Part shown: one piece after another, positions 30,101-37,341 of the stretch
How positions within the stretch are numbered: the first letter of the stretch is position 1
How the letters are laid out: the number at the start of each line of letters is the position of its first letter
Assembly (NCBI RefSeq): GCF_900496995.4
Contig: NC_044014.1
Span: 14,038,501-14,102,500, forward strand
Origin: Aquila chrysaetos chrysaetos
Lineage: Eukaryota > Chordata > Aves > Accipitriformes > Accipitridae
Length of the DNA stretch: 64,000 bases
Direction of reading: 5' to 3'
The notes under the pieces: model-generated
What the model was told of the DNA's origin: nothing
Database searches by the model: none
Seen by the model: the letters and a program-made list of their open reading frames with translations, nothing else
Translations under genes and position numbers: made by a program

Positions 30101-32992
30101 GAGACCCCAGCAATAGGAACTGAAAGAAAGATGGCTTAGCTAAATGCATGTGGGCAAGGACCTGAGAACACCTGGAATGAGGGCTATTAATGAAGCAGTG
30201 AGTGAAAGCAGTTTGGTGCTGTAGGCAAGGATCCTGCTGGACTTTCCTGTTTCTCCTCTTCTAACTAGAGCAGTCCACAAAATTTTACCTGTCACTCTGG
30301 TGGGACAGGACTCTGGAAGGATGAATCTACATTTACAGAAACCTGTCTACAGCCCATTATGGGTCCTACAGCCTGTTTTCCATTTGTCATTTGATAAAGA
30401 GGTACTTTAGTAGCAGTGTGCCCAAGAAAAATTCTTTAATAAATTCTCTGAAACCTTAATTACTATGCAGATATAAGAACAATAAAAGAAGTAAGAATTA
30501 CTAGGAAGCCACTTGACAGAAAATAATCATTTTCTTCTCTGGCCTAAAGAGAGACTGTACAGCACTTTGGCCTCCAGCTCTGTTACATTAGACTACCTTA
30601 TAAGCAAAAGTATAGCTTGGGTTTTTTTGACAACATCACAACAAATTTGCTTGGTCTTTGTTTCCATTAACATATAATAGATAACATTCTTTTTAACTGC
30701 TGTACAGTCTAGTATTCACAGAGCATCCAAGAATATCTTTACAATGTTCATTTATGATCACTAGTAAGCATTTCCACTGTGCAGAATTCTAGTTTTTTGA
30801 GTTTCACATAGTATGATTGTCTTTACAGAAAAGTGGAATTTTTGAGAACAGGCTTAATAAGACTGTTTCTTTCTGGTTTTAATTCTTCAGTTCCTCACTG
30901 TGCTGAACTACGACAGCCGCATCGCCCACCACATTTCAGTGATGGAGGAGACTCTTGGCATCATGGATAAGGTAAATCCCAAGTGAACCACCACATTTGA
31001 GAGACACATCCTTAGTTTAAATGCAACTCCTCTCCTTCATTAGCAAGAGGTGTTTGTAAGGAGTAAGTGCAACTGATGTAGGCATACTAACTCAAGGACT
31101 GGAGCATAGCCGTAACAGTGCACACAGATGAATATATATATCCATCTATTTATGCATCTGGCTTTCAATAGTTTCTTCAACTTGTGCTGTCTACAGCAGC
31201 AGTTCTCTAAAGTCTTTGGAAGCAGTCATCATACATGGATTGGTGCATAGATCAACCCTACGGAGAGAAATCTACTTGCTCTGTTACTGGAATTAAATGC
31301 TTTCCTTCCTGAACATCTGAATGCAGATCTGCTTATCACTTCTTACACAGCGCTGCCTATAAAAGTCACTCTTCCATTTCTAATGAAGCATTCTTCCAGT
31401 CTTCACTGCTTAATGTTTCTCTCCAGGAGCACCAGCCTGTTCATAATATCACTACCCCCCTATATTCAAAATAAGAGACACAACAATCTGATTTGCTGGC
31501 TCCCTCATCTATTTCAACATTCAAATTGTGATTATCCTTGTTTTTAAGTGATTCCACTGGATTTTCTCCAGGTTGCTCTAGCTGGCATCAGCCTCCTCTC
31601 CCTCCTCAAGCTTTAGTATTTATCTTGTCCCTTTACAGCCCATCCGACAGCTTCAGCATAACCCTTTCTTCAGCAGCTCCTAGCAGTCAAGAGAGTGTTC
31701 TCAACTCACTGATTCCACTGACTTCCTTTCCTCCCTTTGCCTTTCAGGTTTTATCTTTAATATATCTCTCTCCCTGACCCACACCTCTTTGTTCCTTGTC
31801 TGCTACTTATATTAGAACTCCATAAAGCATACTGGAATACAGTGTGTGTGAAAGACACTATATGACATAAAGCTAGGATATGCTACTAGTCAAATCAAAA
31901 TACATGAAAGTTTATTGAGCTACAGTGCATTGTTTAAGATTCTAGGTTTCCATCATAGGTTTTCCTGAACAGCTTTTGTATCATCTCATATATTTGCTTT
32001 ATTCATTTGGAAATGGACAGCTGCACAAGAAGAATGTGAAGAACCGTCAGAAAAGAATTAAAGAGTTGGAGAAGTGCATCAGTTTAAAAGAGGAAGCAAA
32101 CTACGAGCTCAGCCTGGAGCTGAAAGAAATGCTTGTCTCTGTTTCAGAAAGGAGGCATATCTTTGAGGCAGCTGGTGAGTCACAGTAATGCACTTTACAT
32201 CACAAGCAAAGAACATTCAAAAAATATCTCCAAGGCTAGATGGTCCTGTTCTCCATCAGCATCAGCTAAGGGGCAAGGAGCACCTATTTCTTACTGTATG
32301 TGCACAATTAGCAGTGCCCTTTCTACCACAACAATTTAACATTGTTTACTTAAGAGCATACCTACAGATTGTTGCTCTTGTAACCAAAGTTAATTGACTA
32401 AATTGCTGAAACTATTTAAGTCAAAATATTATAGTCATTAATACCTTCATTAGGCAACATGCTTTCATTCTTTCTCAGAACTGTTCAACCCACTTCTTTC
32501 CACCCATTCAAGGGAACAGAGGAAGTAATGTGAAGCTGAGAAGGGTATTCACTATTAGGAAAACTGTAGACATCTTTCCACTAGTAAAACAGTTACAGAT
32601 TTTCAGAACAGTGGGTACTTGCTAGAAACTAAAGGAAGCATTCCCAATGCCTTTTTGAAATTTTTTGCTTTATTCAGTACTATAAAGACTCTTAAGACCA
32701 ACTGCAAGCCTTTTTTAAAATGCTTGCCAATTTTTTACAGAACTTGGAATAACCCTGTGACAGATCCAATATAAATATATAGACTATACATCCCCTACAA
32801 GTACAGACTAACCCTTGTATTTTGTTTTATGCAGACACACGGCATGTTTCTGAAAAGATTGCAAAGCAGCGTTACCGAGAGATTTTGAAGCAGAAACACC
32901 TACGGGGTCTTGTAAAGGAACAGGAAGAACAGTTTGAAATTCTTCAGGCAGAAGTTGAAAGGCTGAAATCAAGAACATTTCCTATTCTTTAA
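1..32992 (+). CDS. CFAP43: CFAP43 (WDR96), 3' portion, 31 coding exons
   Basis: Cilia- and flagella-associated protein 43 is an axonemal WD40/coiled-coil protein. With CFAP44 it is known to tether an inner dynein arm, and its loss in mammals causes malformed sperm flagella. Joining the 31 exons listed separately gives 4011 nt, an uninterrupted frame of 1336 codons plus TAA; every junction is GT-AG and every phase matches. Segment residues 1-440 (exons 1-10) carry WD40-like blades such as [18 protein letters not shown] and [18 protein letters not shown]. Residues from about 479 on are Lys/Glu-rich coiled coil, including the proline motif DIPPPPF. Human CFAP43 is about 1665 residues, so roughly 300 N-terminal residues, the start codon and the promoter lie left of the window. 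The identity rests on recognising the protein and on the SFR1 neighbour. The gene converges on SFR1. Both CR1 fragments and the solo LTR inside it are antisense. Confidence 0.93.
688..714. repeat. T12-G11 homopolymer junction
   Basis: Twelve T then eleven G, a T and three more G. The G-run could form a quadruplex, and the stretch is prone to sequencing error. Confidence 0.9.
1261..1377 (+). CDS. CFAP43: CFAP43 window exon 2
   Basis: Acceptor tttgtcag and donor gtaaga flank 39 codons in phase 0, starting [10 protein letters not shown] and ending LTPGNKYCV. This is a continuation of the beta-propeller region. Confidence 0.88.
2503..2583 (+). CDS. CFAP43: CFAP43 window exon 3
   Basis: Acceptor tctgttcaacag and donor gtacac flank 27 codons in phase 0: [18 protein letters not shown] and on to NIDIE. 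The VQVWLLEDG string is typical of the last strands of a WD40 blade. Confidence 0.88.
3402..3550 (+). CDS. CFAP43: CFAP43 window exon 4
   Basis: Acceptor ttctcaaccag and consensus donor gtaagta. Reads [20 protein letters not shown] then QIYFLDV, a full WD40-like blade. Ends two bases into a codon, which the first base of the next exon completes as His. Confidence 0.9.
4574..4677 (+). CDS. CFAP43: CFAP43 window exon 5
   Basis: Acceptor ttttacctag and donor gtaata. Reads [20 protein letters not shown] then DARPSKLF, a clear WD40-type blade. Ends one base into a codon. Confidence 0.9.
5738..5869 (+). CDS. CFAP43: CFAP43 window exon 6
   Basis: Acceptor gtgttggcag and donor gtaaga. Reads [20 protein letters not shown] and ends SSALTT. 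The split first and last codons match both neighbouring exons. Confidence 0.88.
6159..6186. repeat. TTG trinucleotide microsatellite, imperfect
   Basis: Five uninterrupted TTG units followed by a TTA-interrupted tail, within the longest CFAP43 intron of the window. Confidence 0.9.
7994..8163 (+). CDS. CFAP43: CFAP43 window exon 7
   Basis: Acceptor tttcaatcttttag and donor gtaatt. Reads [20 protein letters not shown] and ends KYHLSEE in phase 0. It follows the longest CFAP43 intron here (5870-7993), in which I see only simple repeats. Confidence 0.88.
8926..9078 (+). CDS. CFAP43: CFAP43 window exon 8
   Basis: Acceptor tgtttggcag and donor gtaagt flank 51 codons in phase 0. [20 protein letters not shown] is a textbook WD40 blade with the Ser-x-Asp-Gly turn. 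Confidence 0.92.
9526..9656 (+). CDS. CFAP43: CFAP43 window exon 9
   Basis: Acceptor gacttttctag and donor gtatgt. [20 protein letters not shown] followed by GALVCLKWK is the best WD40 blade in the window. Ends two bases into a Lys codon. Confidence 0.92.
10350..10515 (+). CDS. CFAP43: CFAP43 window exon 10
   Basis: Acceptor tttgtttattag and donor gtgctt. Reads [20 protein letters not shown] and ends EEKFK in phase 0. It marks the end of the propeller and the start of the linker. Confidence 0.9.
11099..11212 (+). CDS. CFAP43: CFAP43 window exon 11
   Basis: Acceptor taatttcag and donor gtactt flank 38 codons in phase 0, beginning [17 protein letters not shown] and ending WIGQKIKK. Acidic linker between the WD40 part and the coiled coil. 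Confidence 0.88.
11807..11817. repeat. C11 homopolymer
   Basis: Eleven consecutive C in the CFAP43 intron between exons 11 and 12. Confidence 0.9.
12847..12924 (+). CDS. CFAP43: CFAP43 window exon 12
   Basis: Acceptor ttgtatatcag and donor gtgagt flank 26 codons: [19 protein letters not shown] then IKKLRKT. This is the first coiled-coil exon. Confidence 0.88.
13265..13902 (-). mobile_element. CR1 LINE fragment, 3' part
   Basis: Read on the minus strand this is the 3' end of a chicken-repeat-1 retrotransposon. It includes the last residues of the reverse-transcriptase ORF ([19 protein letters not shown]). The + strand shows the familiar segments gacagattttgattatttcc, gggcaacctgttcc and ggcaccacttaaaagagcct. 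It is 5'-truncated, as is typical, and the very 3' terminus is lost or too diverged to see. Lies in the CFAP43 intron before exon 13. Confidence 0.9.
13906..13943. repeat. Tandem duplication, 2 x 19 bp, one mismatch
   Basis: Units gataacaacttaatgaagt and gataacaacttaataaagt lie immediately beyond the truncated 5' end of the CR1 copy at 13.3-13.9 kb. Confidence 0.9.
14225..14350 (+). CDS. CFAP43: CFAP43 window exon 13
   Basis: Forty-two codons in phase 0, starting [20 protein letters not shown] and ending EAEREVAR, with donor gtatga. The acceptor is unusual: nine A residues lie directly before CAG, with only a short pyrimidine tract further upstream. The exon can be skipped without a frameshift. 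Confidence 0.9.
14797..14901 (+). CDS. CFAP43: CFAP43 window exon 14
   Basis: Acceptor tattttgaaag and donor gtaacc flank 35 codons in phase 0. [20 protein letters not shown] continues the coiled-coil frame. Confidence 0.9.
15650..15766 (+). CDS. CFAP43: CFAP43 window exon 15
   Basis: Acceptor tttgaacag and donor gtacaa flank 39 codons in phase 0, [20 protein letters not shown] to IETADLK. Confidence 0.9.
15959..16467 (-). mobile_element. CR1 LINE fragment with intact 3' terminus
   Basis: Begins on the + strand with aagaatcacagaatagc, the reverse complement of the ATTCTGTG-type CR1 3' end. It continues through the same landmarks as the other copy (gccatgtccagtcagg, gagcaccactgagaagagt, ctctctcagactgtcctc). 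More diverged than the copy at 13.3 kb, so probably older. Lies in the CFAP43 intron before exon 16. Confidence 0.9.
16580..16789 (+). CDS. CFAP43: CFAP43 window exon 16
   Basis: Acceptor aatatacag and donor gtgatg flank 70 codons in phase 0, the longest internal exon. The first half is acidic ([20 protein letters not shown]) and it ends [10 protein letters not shown]. Confidence 0.9.
18517..18723 (+). CDS. CFAP43: CFAP43 window exon 17
   Basis: Acceptor tttttggtatttcag and donor gtgtct flank 69 codons in phase 0. [20 protein letters not shown] is a coiled coil, followed by a conserved-looking stretch around [10 protein letters not shown]. Confidence 0.9.
19495..19584 (+). CDS. CFAP43: CFAP43 window exon 18
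   Basis: Acceptor tcttccttcag and donor gtactt flank 30 codons in phase 0: [20 protein letters not shown] and on to RHLAAM, a strongly helical stretch. Confidence 0.9.
20014..20051. repeat. Tandem duplication, 2 x 19 bp
   Basis: The unit ggccccaaaagagatgcac is repeated exactly twice. Intronic in CFAP43. Confidence 0.95.
20370..20447 (+). CDS. CFAP43: CFAP43 window exon 19
   Basis: Acceptor tcatcattccag and donor gtgagc flank 26 codons in phase 0: [20 protein letters not shown] then EDILKM. The MMGGVLE motif is one I associate with CFAP43. Confidence 0.92.
20701..20764. repeat. Minisatellite, 3 perfect copies of a 20-bp unit
   Basis: The unit tattaccattacaacaactg occurs three times head to tail without a mismatch, followed by the first four bases of a fourth. 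Intronic in CFAP43. Confidence 0.97.
21301..21426 (+). CDS. CFAP43: CFAP43 window exon 20
   Basis: Acceptor atacttccag and donor gtaaat flank 42 codons in phase 0. [20 protein letters not shown] is the proline break between helices characteristic of the family. Confidence 0.92.
21955..22074 (+). CDS. CFAP43: CFAP43 window exon 21
   Basis: Strong acceptor cttcccttccccag and donor gtatca flank 40 codons in phase 0: [20 protein letters not shown] and on to KIEMVIYQ. Confidence 0.9.
22156..22263 (+). CDS. CFAP43: CFAP43 window exon 22
   Basis: Acceptor catttcacag and donor gtaagt flank 36 codons in phase 0: [20 protein letters not shown] and on to KKEKDK. The following 2.7 kb intron carries the solo LTR. 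Confidence 0.9.
23132..23136. repeat. Left target-site duplication (GAGCT)
   Basis: Directly abuts the TG terminus of the solo LTR and is identical to the right copy. Confidence 0.85.
23137..24265 (-). mobile_element. Solo LTR of an avian endogenous retrovirus (ERVL-like)
   Basis: A 1129-bp element starts TGTGG and ends AATACA, so it has TG...CA termini. It is bounded by identical 5-bp duplications (GAGCT), as expected for an integrated LTR. I recognise the sequence as a repeat common in bird genomes. The 5-bp duplication favours the ERVL class over ERV1 (4 bp) or avian ERVK (6 bp). An AATAAA-type signal near the low-coordinate end reads on the minus strand, suggesting antisense orientation to CFAP43. 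No internal viral gene or second LTR is present. ORFs of 106-175 codons inside it are products of its repeated GC-rich part. Confidence 0.85.
24266..24270. repeat. Right target-site duplication (GAGCT)
   Basis: Directly follows the CA terminus of the solo LTR and is identical to the left copy. Confidence 0.85.
24968..25054 (+). CDS. CFAP43: CFAP43 window exon 23
   Basis: Acceptor gggtttgctatag and donor gtgaga flank 29 codons in phase 0: [20 protein letters not shown] and on to AIVEEK. Confidence 0.9.
25355..25443 (+). CDS. CFAP43: CFAP43 window exon 24
   Basis: Acceptor tttccctcctag and donor gtaaga. Reads [20 protein letters not shown] then [10 protein letters not shown]. The final Lys codon is split after two bases. 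Confidence 0.9.
25834..26041 (+). CDS. CFAP43: CFAP43 window exon 25
   Basis: Acceptor tgtgcactag and donor gtatgt. The split codon joins correctly, then [20 protein letters not shown] and on to NKMESEEL. A less helical, Gly/Pro-containing insert between coiled coils. Confidence 0.9.
26833..26945 (+). CDS. CFAP43: CFAP43 window exon 26
   Basis: Acceptor tgcttgcttag and donor gtaatt. Reads [20 protein letters not shown] and on to DIFQELT, ending two bases into a Trp codon. Confidence 0.9.
27763..27919 (+). CDS. CFAP43: CFAP43 window exon 27
   Basis: Acceptor ctaccattttag and donor gtaatt. Reads [20 protein letters not shown] and on to EELNCSIM. Its first base completes the Trp codon of the preceding exon. 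Confidence 0.9.
28769..28933 (+). CDS. CFAP43: CFAP43 window exon 28
   Basis: Acceptor ctattttttcag and donor gtgagt flank 55 codons in phase 0: [20 protein letters not shown] and on to ISKDRQL. Confidence 0.9.
30891..30971 (+). CDS. CFAP43: CFAP43 window exon 29
   Basis: Acceptor taattcttcag and donor gtaaat flank 27 codons in phase 0: [20 protein letters not shown] then TLGIMDK. Confidence 0.9.
32021..32174 (+). CDS. CFAP43: CFAP43 window exon 30
   Basis: Donor gtgagt is strong; the acceptor (ttggaaatggacag) has a poor pyrimidine tract. Reads [20 protein letters not shown] and on to RRHIFEAA, ending one base into a codon. Coiled coil. Confidence 0.9.
32835..32992 (+). CDS. CFAP43: CFAP43 last exon with stop codon
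   Basis: Acceptor tgttttatgcag. Reads [20 protein letters not shown] and on to KSRTFPIL, then TAA. Gives the C-terminus of the protein as a final amphipathic coiled coil. Confidence 0.93.
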
Positions 32993-34300
32993 AAATCAGA
33001 GTCCAGGTAGATGTATAATACCATGGTTTTTCTAAGAAAAAAAGCTTGGACGTCTACCTTTTGTCCCTGAACTTTTCTTTCCACAAACAATTTCTTCTGT
33101 AACTGCTTTAAAAACAACTTCAGTTTGAAGGATGCATGTTTGTCTGTTTTGTACATTTTATACCTAGTCTTATCCCCATCACATTTCAGTTCATGTTTGA
33201 TTATATAAACCATATAGCTCATTACATAAAACAAAGGGTACAAGAAAATGTAGACTGATAGAAGAACCAGTGTATTTGTGTACCCTTAGTCTGCAATATG
33301 CAATTATAGAACATTTTGAAGGTAAAGTACTGCAAGAAATCTATGAATTTGCATCTGCTAAAATTCATGTCTGTGGCTTTGACTTCGTTTTGCTTTTTAA
33401 AATATATTTACACCTGTGATGGCACAGGTGTAGGTTGCTGAGAAGATGAAGGTATGCTTCAACACGACCATGTGTGCTACCTGGCCCAGTCCTGAAAGCT
33501 GCTGCACCTTATGATAGCATTATTACCCACAGCCACCAGTAGCTGTGGCTGCTTCCACTGGCAGAATCATAGGAAAATGAGGTTTGGAAGCATCTGGCCT
33601 CCTGAAATAGTTGCTGCTATCTCCCACCCCTTTGCATTGATATGCAGTATATTCTCCTGCCAGATCTCTCCAAGACAACTAAGAAAGATAAAGAACCCTT
33701 CATAAAATTAACTACTGCTGGAGACTGATCTACCTACTCAGGTATTCTCACCGATTTTTATTTCCCTCTTCCATGGTGTGTTGATTCTTCTCCTCCTTTC
33801 ATAAATTCACATAAAATCTAAACTCATTCCAGTGCGAGACCATTAATAGCTTTTTTAACAAAATTCTACACTTGTAAGTAAAACTACTTCTGTTGTGATC
33901 TTGTACACAACCTCCTTACAGCTGTACACCACCTCCTTTTTTGCTTTATCATCTCTAACTGGGGTCTGTAAGGATTCTAATTATATCTTCATTCTTCTTA
34001 CAAGACTTTTTTCTTCCTGCTGAAACTTCCCTAGAAGCAGCAGAGTTCCAAATTTGCCAAGGATCCCTAGGGGAGAGAACCACCCCCTTCACCAGGCACC
34101 ATCATCTTTTTTTACTAAGCTAAGAGGCAGAAGAAATAGTGTCTTAATACTGAAACTACGATTAGGTTGTTCTTCATTAATTTGCTGTGGACAGCAAGTC
34201 AGTATTCTTAAGAGCAAGTTGTGGGTACAAATTTAAGTCTAATGAGCCCTATCAATGTTAAAAGGGTCCGTATGATCTCTGATTTTCTTTCCCTTATGAG

Positions 34301-34306
34301 AATAAA
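34301..34306 (+). terminator. Candidate CFAP43 polyadenylation signal
   Basis: First canonical AATAAA on the + strand after the CFAP43 stop, implying a 3' UTR of about 1.3 kb. Earlier use of a variant signal is equally possible. Confidence 0.3.
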
Positions 34307-34974
34307 GGCAGACAGAAGTCACCACGCTATATGCACAGACCATGATGAGTAAATAAGTAATTTCAAGTTAAGATAAAAAAAAAAAAAAAAATTTTAAAAA
34401 GGCAACATTTATTGGAGGATAAATGAAATGCTTAAGTTTGATTCAGCTTTAGGATGCTGTAGTTGAAGCACTCCCATTAGACAAGGCCATGTTTTTCTTA
34501 TTTATTTAAAGAGAGAAAACACCTTGGCTCTCACATGAAGTAGTAGAGTAGACAGATGTTGGTTGCAATTTTCTTGCCTTCTCTTCTATTATCTCAGGCT
34601 GTGGCAGAATGCTTAAGAGACAGCTTCCCTGAAGACAACTGTCTGGACCAGTATCTGAAAATGACTGCACTATGGCACATTTCCTTCAGTAATAATTAAA
34701 GTTATTGAGAACATCTCATTGCAGCTTCAGAATATTAACAACATAAAAATTAGTTATCTTTACTTAACTCACAAAATGCCATCATTAACTGACTAGCAGC
34801 AGTAAGACATTTGTAAAATGGGGATGTATATGAACAAAGAACTGAACCCTTCCCCATCTGAACATCAACAGAAACAATTAGAGTTCGTTATTTCAAGACA
34901 AGTAACCATGCAAAGACTAATCAAAGAATGGACTGCCTTCCACCTGCTCAAGTATGACTTGATTTCATCATATT

Positions 34975-34980
34975 TTTATT
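34975..34980 (-). terminator. Candidate SFR1 polyadenylation signal
   Basis: AATAAA on the minus strand about 250 nt after the SFR1 stop codon, a usual distance. Further minus-strand copies exist near 34500 and 34410. Confidence 0.4.
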
Positions 34981-35229
34981 AAATAACAATTCACTGATCA
35001 AGTTATTAAGCCAGGTTTTCCAAAACAGCATGAGTTCAATCTTTTCCATTAAGTAATGCCTTTTACAGTGCCTACTGTATCTAGGTACATAGCTTTACAA
35101 GTATCTCCTGAGAAAACCTAACCTCAAAGTATAAAGTCCACTGTCTGATCAACACTTCTTATGTGATCAGAATTCATTCAGTATTTTCTGCTTTTGCATA
35201 TGTGTAATTGAAAGCTTTGCACCTGTAGA

Positions 35230-35421
35230 TTATGCATCAACAAAATCTTCTTCTGTTCTGCTGTAGTGCAGTAACTGGTCTTCTAATCCAAAAGTATCTA
35301 TCAGCTGAGTGAGACTCACTTTCTTGCCATCTGCAGAAAAGGCTGACTGTAGTTCATACAGCATCAGCTGGGTACTATTTCTCCATTTCACTATTAAAGC
35401 CTGCAGTTCAGACAGGTTGTT
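35230..35421 (-). CDS. SFR1: SFR1 last exon with stop codon
   Basis: Acceptor cccaatttcag on the minus strand, then 63 codons and [31 protein letters not shown], and the end [13 protein letters not shown]. This is the most conserved part of SFR1. Confidence 0.95.
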   Translation of the reverse strand, partial: NNLSELQALIVKWRNSTQLMLYELQSAFSADGKKVSLTQLIDTFGLEDQLLHYSRTEEDFVDA

Positions 35422-37321
35422 CTGAAATTGGGACAAAACAAAAAAAATTTTGTAATTTGCTGAAATGCAGGGGGGGTTGATATGCTGCAGATCTATTTTT
35501 ATTAAATGCCTTAAACTGAGACAATACACAAACACCACACACACAAGAGTGAGTCGGTACTGTTGCTTAAATTAATAATGAGGATTACACTATGAATTCC
35601 ACTTCAAAGAAAGACTTAAAATTGCTTTTTCAGAGGTTCACCTCACCTTAGATCGATACATCTTAACCAGTTTGAGCCTTCGAAGTAGCTCTTCCTTCTC
35701 TTGCACTTGTTTCACCAGCCTTACTTTTTCTTCCAGGGACTGTTGCTGACTAAGATCAACCTGTAGCACATCAGAATTCTCTGCTGATCCACAGAGACCA
35801 CTCTCCTGTAAGCGACTTTTGAAACATGTATGTCCAGTGCCATTTCTTTCTAGATTTTCAGAACCACCTTGTAATCTGGAACAATCTGTACTTGTCTTTG
35901 GCAAGCACCCTTTGTCAGCATCAGCACAGTCTTTTTCTTCAGCATCTATTTTGAGCCGCTTTGCCACTGTAAAATTAGCATTAAATGAGCGTCTTGTTTT
36001 CCTTAATCGCTCCCTCAGAGCTGCACTCATTGGCTAAAAAAAAAAAAAAAATAAAATAAACAAAAAAAATCCCAGAAGGATCAGAATAATCTAATTTTTG
36101 ATCAAATTTCAAAGAATTGTTAACACTGGTTATTATTTACATAAAATTTGTTGTATATGTAAAGATCATTGTAAAGCCAGACTTCCTAATTCTCTCTATA
36201 GCTTTCACAAACTTGAACAAAGTTAACTTCTTCCTTTTGCATGTATTTGCACACACAGCTGCAAGACATGGAAAGACGTACCTCCACATTTTCTAGGAGC
36301 AAATCCTGTATTCTATTGAGGCAAACCTACTCATCTAGTCTTTGTGCAGAAGATATACAGCATATTTCAACTTGGCTAATTTTATTCCATCAAGTTCCAA
36401 TTTCCCCCTCTAGTTTAATGGAGATAATGGTTGGGTTTTTTACTGTTCCATCCCACCACACATACACTTTCTGTATTAGCACTAATATAAAACATCTGTA
36501 TTTTACTTGAGAGTATTAGAAATGATTTGTATAATTTTGACTTGTTCATGCTTTGAGATCCTTCACTGAAAAGCATCTTAAAAGTGATTTTTTTTTCTTC
36601 AAAGTAAGTTAACAATTATTTTTTATAATCTGTGTCTAACATTTTTACCTGTGAAAATATACTAAAATATGGGAGAGAGGAACTGGTTAAGGAACACTTG
36701 CAAACTAGCCATATCCTATATAGGTCCGGATGCTGAGCATGACAGCATCACCATAACGCATGCTAGGATGAACACCAAAGTAGAGCTCACCATTATGGAG
36801 ACTATACAAACTGAAAGCAATGTACTTTGTTTAAGTGCAAGCAGAAGTCACAGAAAGTCATTCTGTGTACACAGGAACCCAGAAAACTAGGATTTGAGAA
36901 AACTGAAGGCAACAGATTAAAACAAAACCAACAACAGAACCCACCACAAACCCTAAATAGTATTTAAATTATTAGTATGGCATTTGGGTTATACCGCTGC
37001 TCCATCACTTTGTATTCACAGCAAACATCTGCATATTCAGAGCAAACTATACCAAGCACCAAGTAAGGAATTACCTGGACAACCTTGTAGTTATGGGTAT
37101 AAGCTACCTATCTTTAGCCTTCCAGCAAACAGTATCTCAGTGACTCCTGACTGCTTGATGCTTTCACAAGCATTTTTGTTACTATGGATAGTCACATTAT
37201 TGGAAAAACAAATAAGTTCTCATACCTGTTTCCCTGAACTAGTCCCCGGTGGAGCTGCTGTCCCAGAATCCTTTGGAGTATGGCACAAAGATGGCAGTTT
37301 CTCAAGCACTGGTTCTTCCAT
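35230..37321 (-). CDS. SFR1: SFR1, SWI5-dependent recombination repair protein
   Basis: SFR1 (Mei5/Sfr1 family) forms a heterodimer with SWI5 that stabilises RAD51 filaments during homologous recombination in the nucleus. Three coding exons (37226-37321, 35647-36033, 35230-35421) join in phase 0 into 224 codons; the human protein is about 245. Recognisable segments are [16 protein letters not shown] near residue 35, the heptad-rich stretch [20 protein letters not shown] near residue 140, and the C-terminal [19 protein letters not shown], which in the family packs against SWI5. The chosen ATG has a good Kozak context (AAGATGG). With the proposed exon 1 an in-frame TGA lies upstream and no earlier ATG, so the protein starts at a Met equivalent to an internal Met I recall in the human protein. 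The middle part is Ser/Cys/Asp-rich and poorly conserved, as is usual for this gene. Confidence 0.93.
35647..36033 (-). CDS. SFR1: SFR1 exon 3
   Basis: The acceptor TAG is preceded by an uninterrupted run of about 15 T on the minus strand; the donor is gtgagg. It encodes 129 codons from [20 protein letters not shown] to KLVKMYRSK, including the start of the coiled coil that pairs with SWI5. Confidence 0.93.
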
Positions 37322-37341
37322 CTTGAGATGGATAGCAGTTT
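37226..37341 (-). CDS. SFR1: SFR1 exon 2 with start codon
   Basis: Acceptor cttttaacag and donor gtatga on the minus strand. The first 20 nt are 5' UTR, then ATG at 37321 and 32 codons: [20 protein letters not shown] and on to TSSGKQ. It joins exon 3 in phase 0 as [11 protein letters not shown], matching the family junction. Confidence 0.85.

Larger units (their letters stand above)
32993..35229. other. Convergent gap between CFAP43 and SFR1, with both 3' UTRs
   Basis: The stop codons of the two genes face each other about 2.2 kb apart. No canonical AATAAA follows the CFAP43 stop until 34301-34306 (+); only variant hexamers such as AATATA near 33400 are closer. On the minus strand TTTATT at 34975-34980 (AATAAA on that strand) lies about 250 bases past the SFR1 stop. 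A run of about 19 A residues occurs near 34373-34391. No other gene is visible. Confidence 0.6.

Noticed and set aside
33561..33700. Possible diverged CR1 3' end (gcagaatcataggaaaatgaggtttgg)
   Set aside because: Only the first 50 bases resemble CR1; the rest lacks the usual landmarks.
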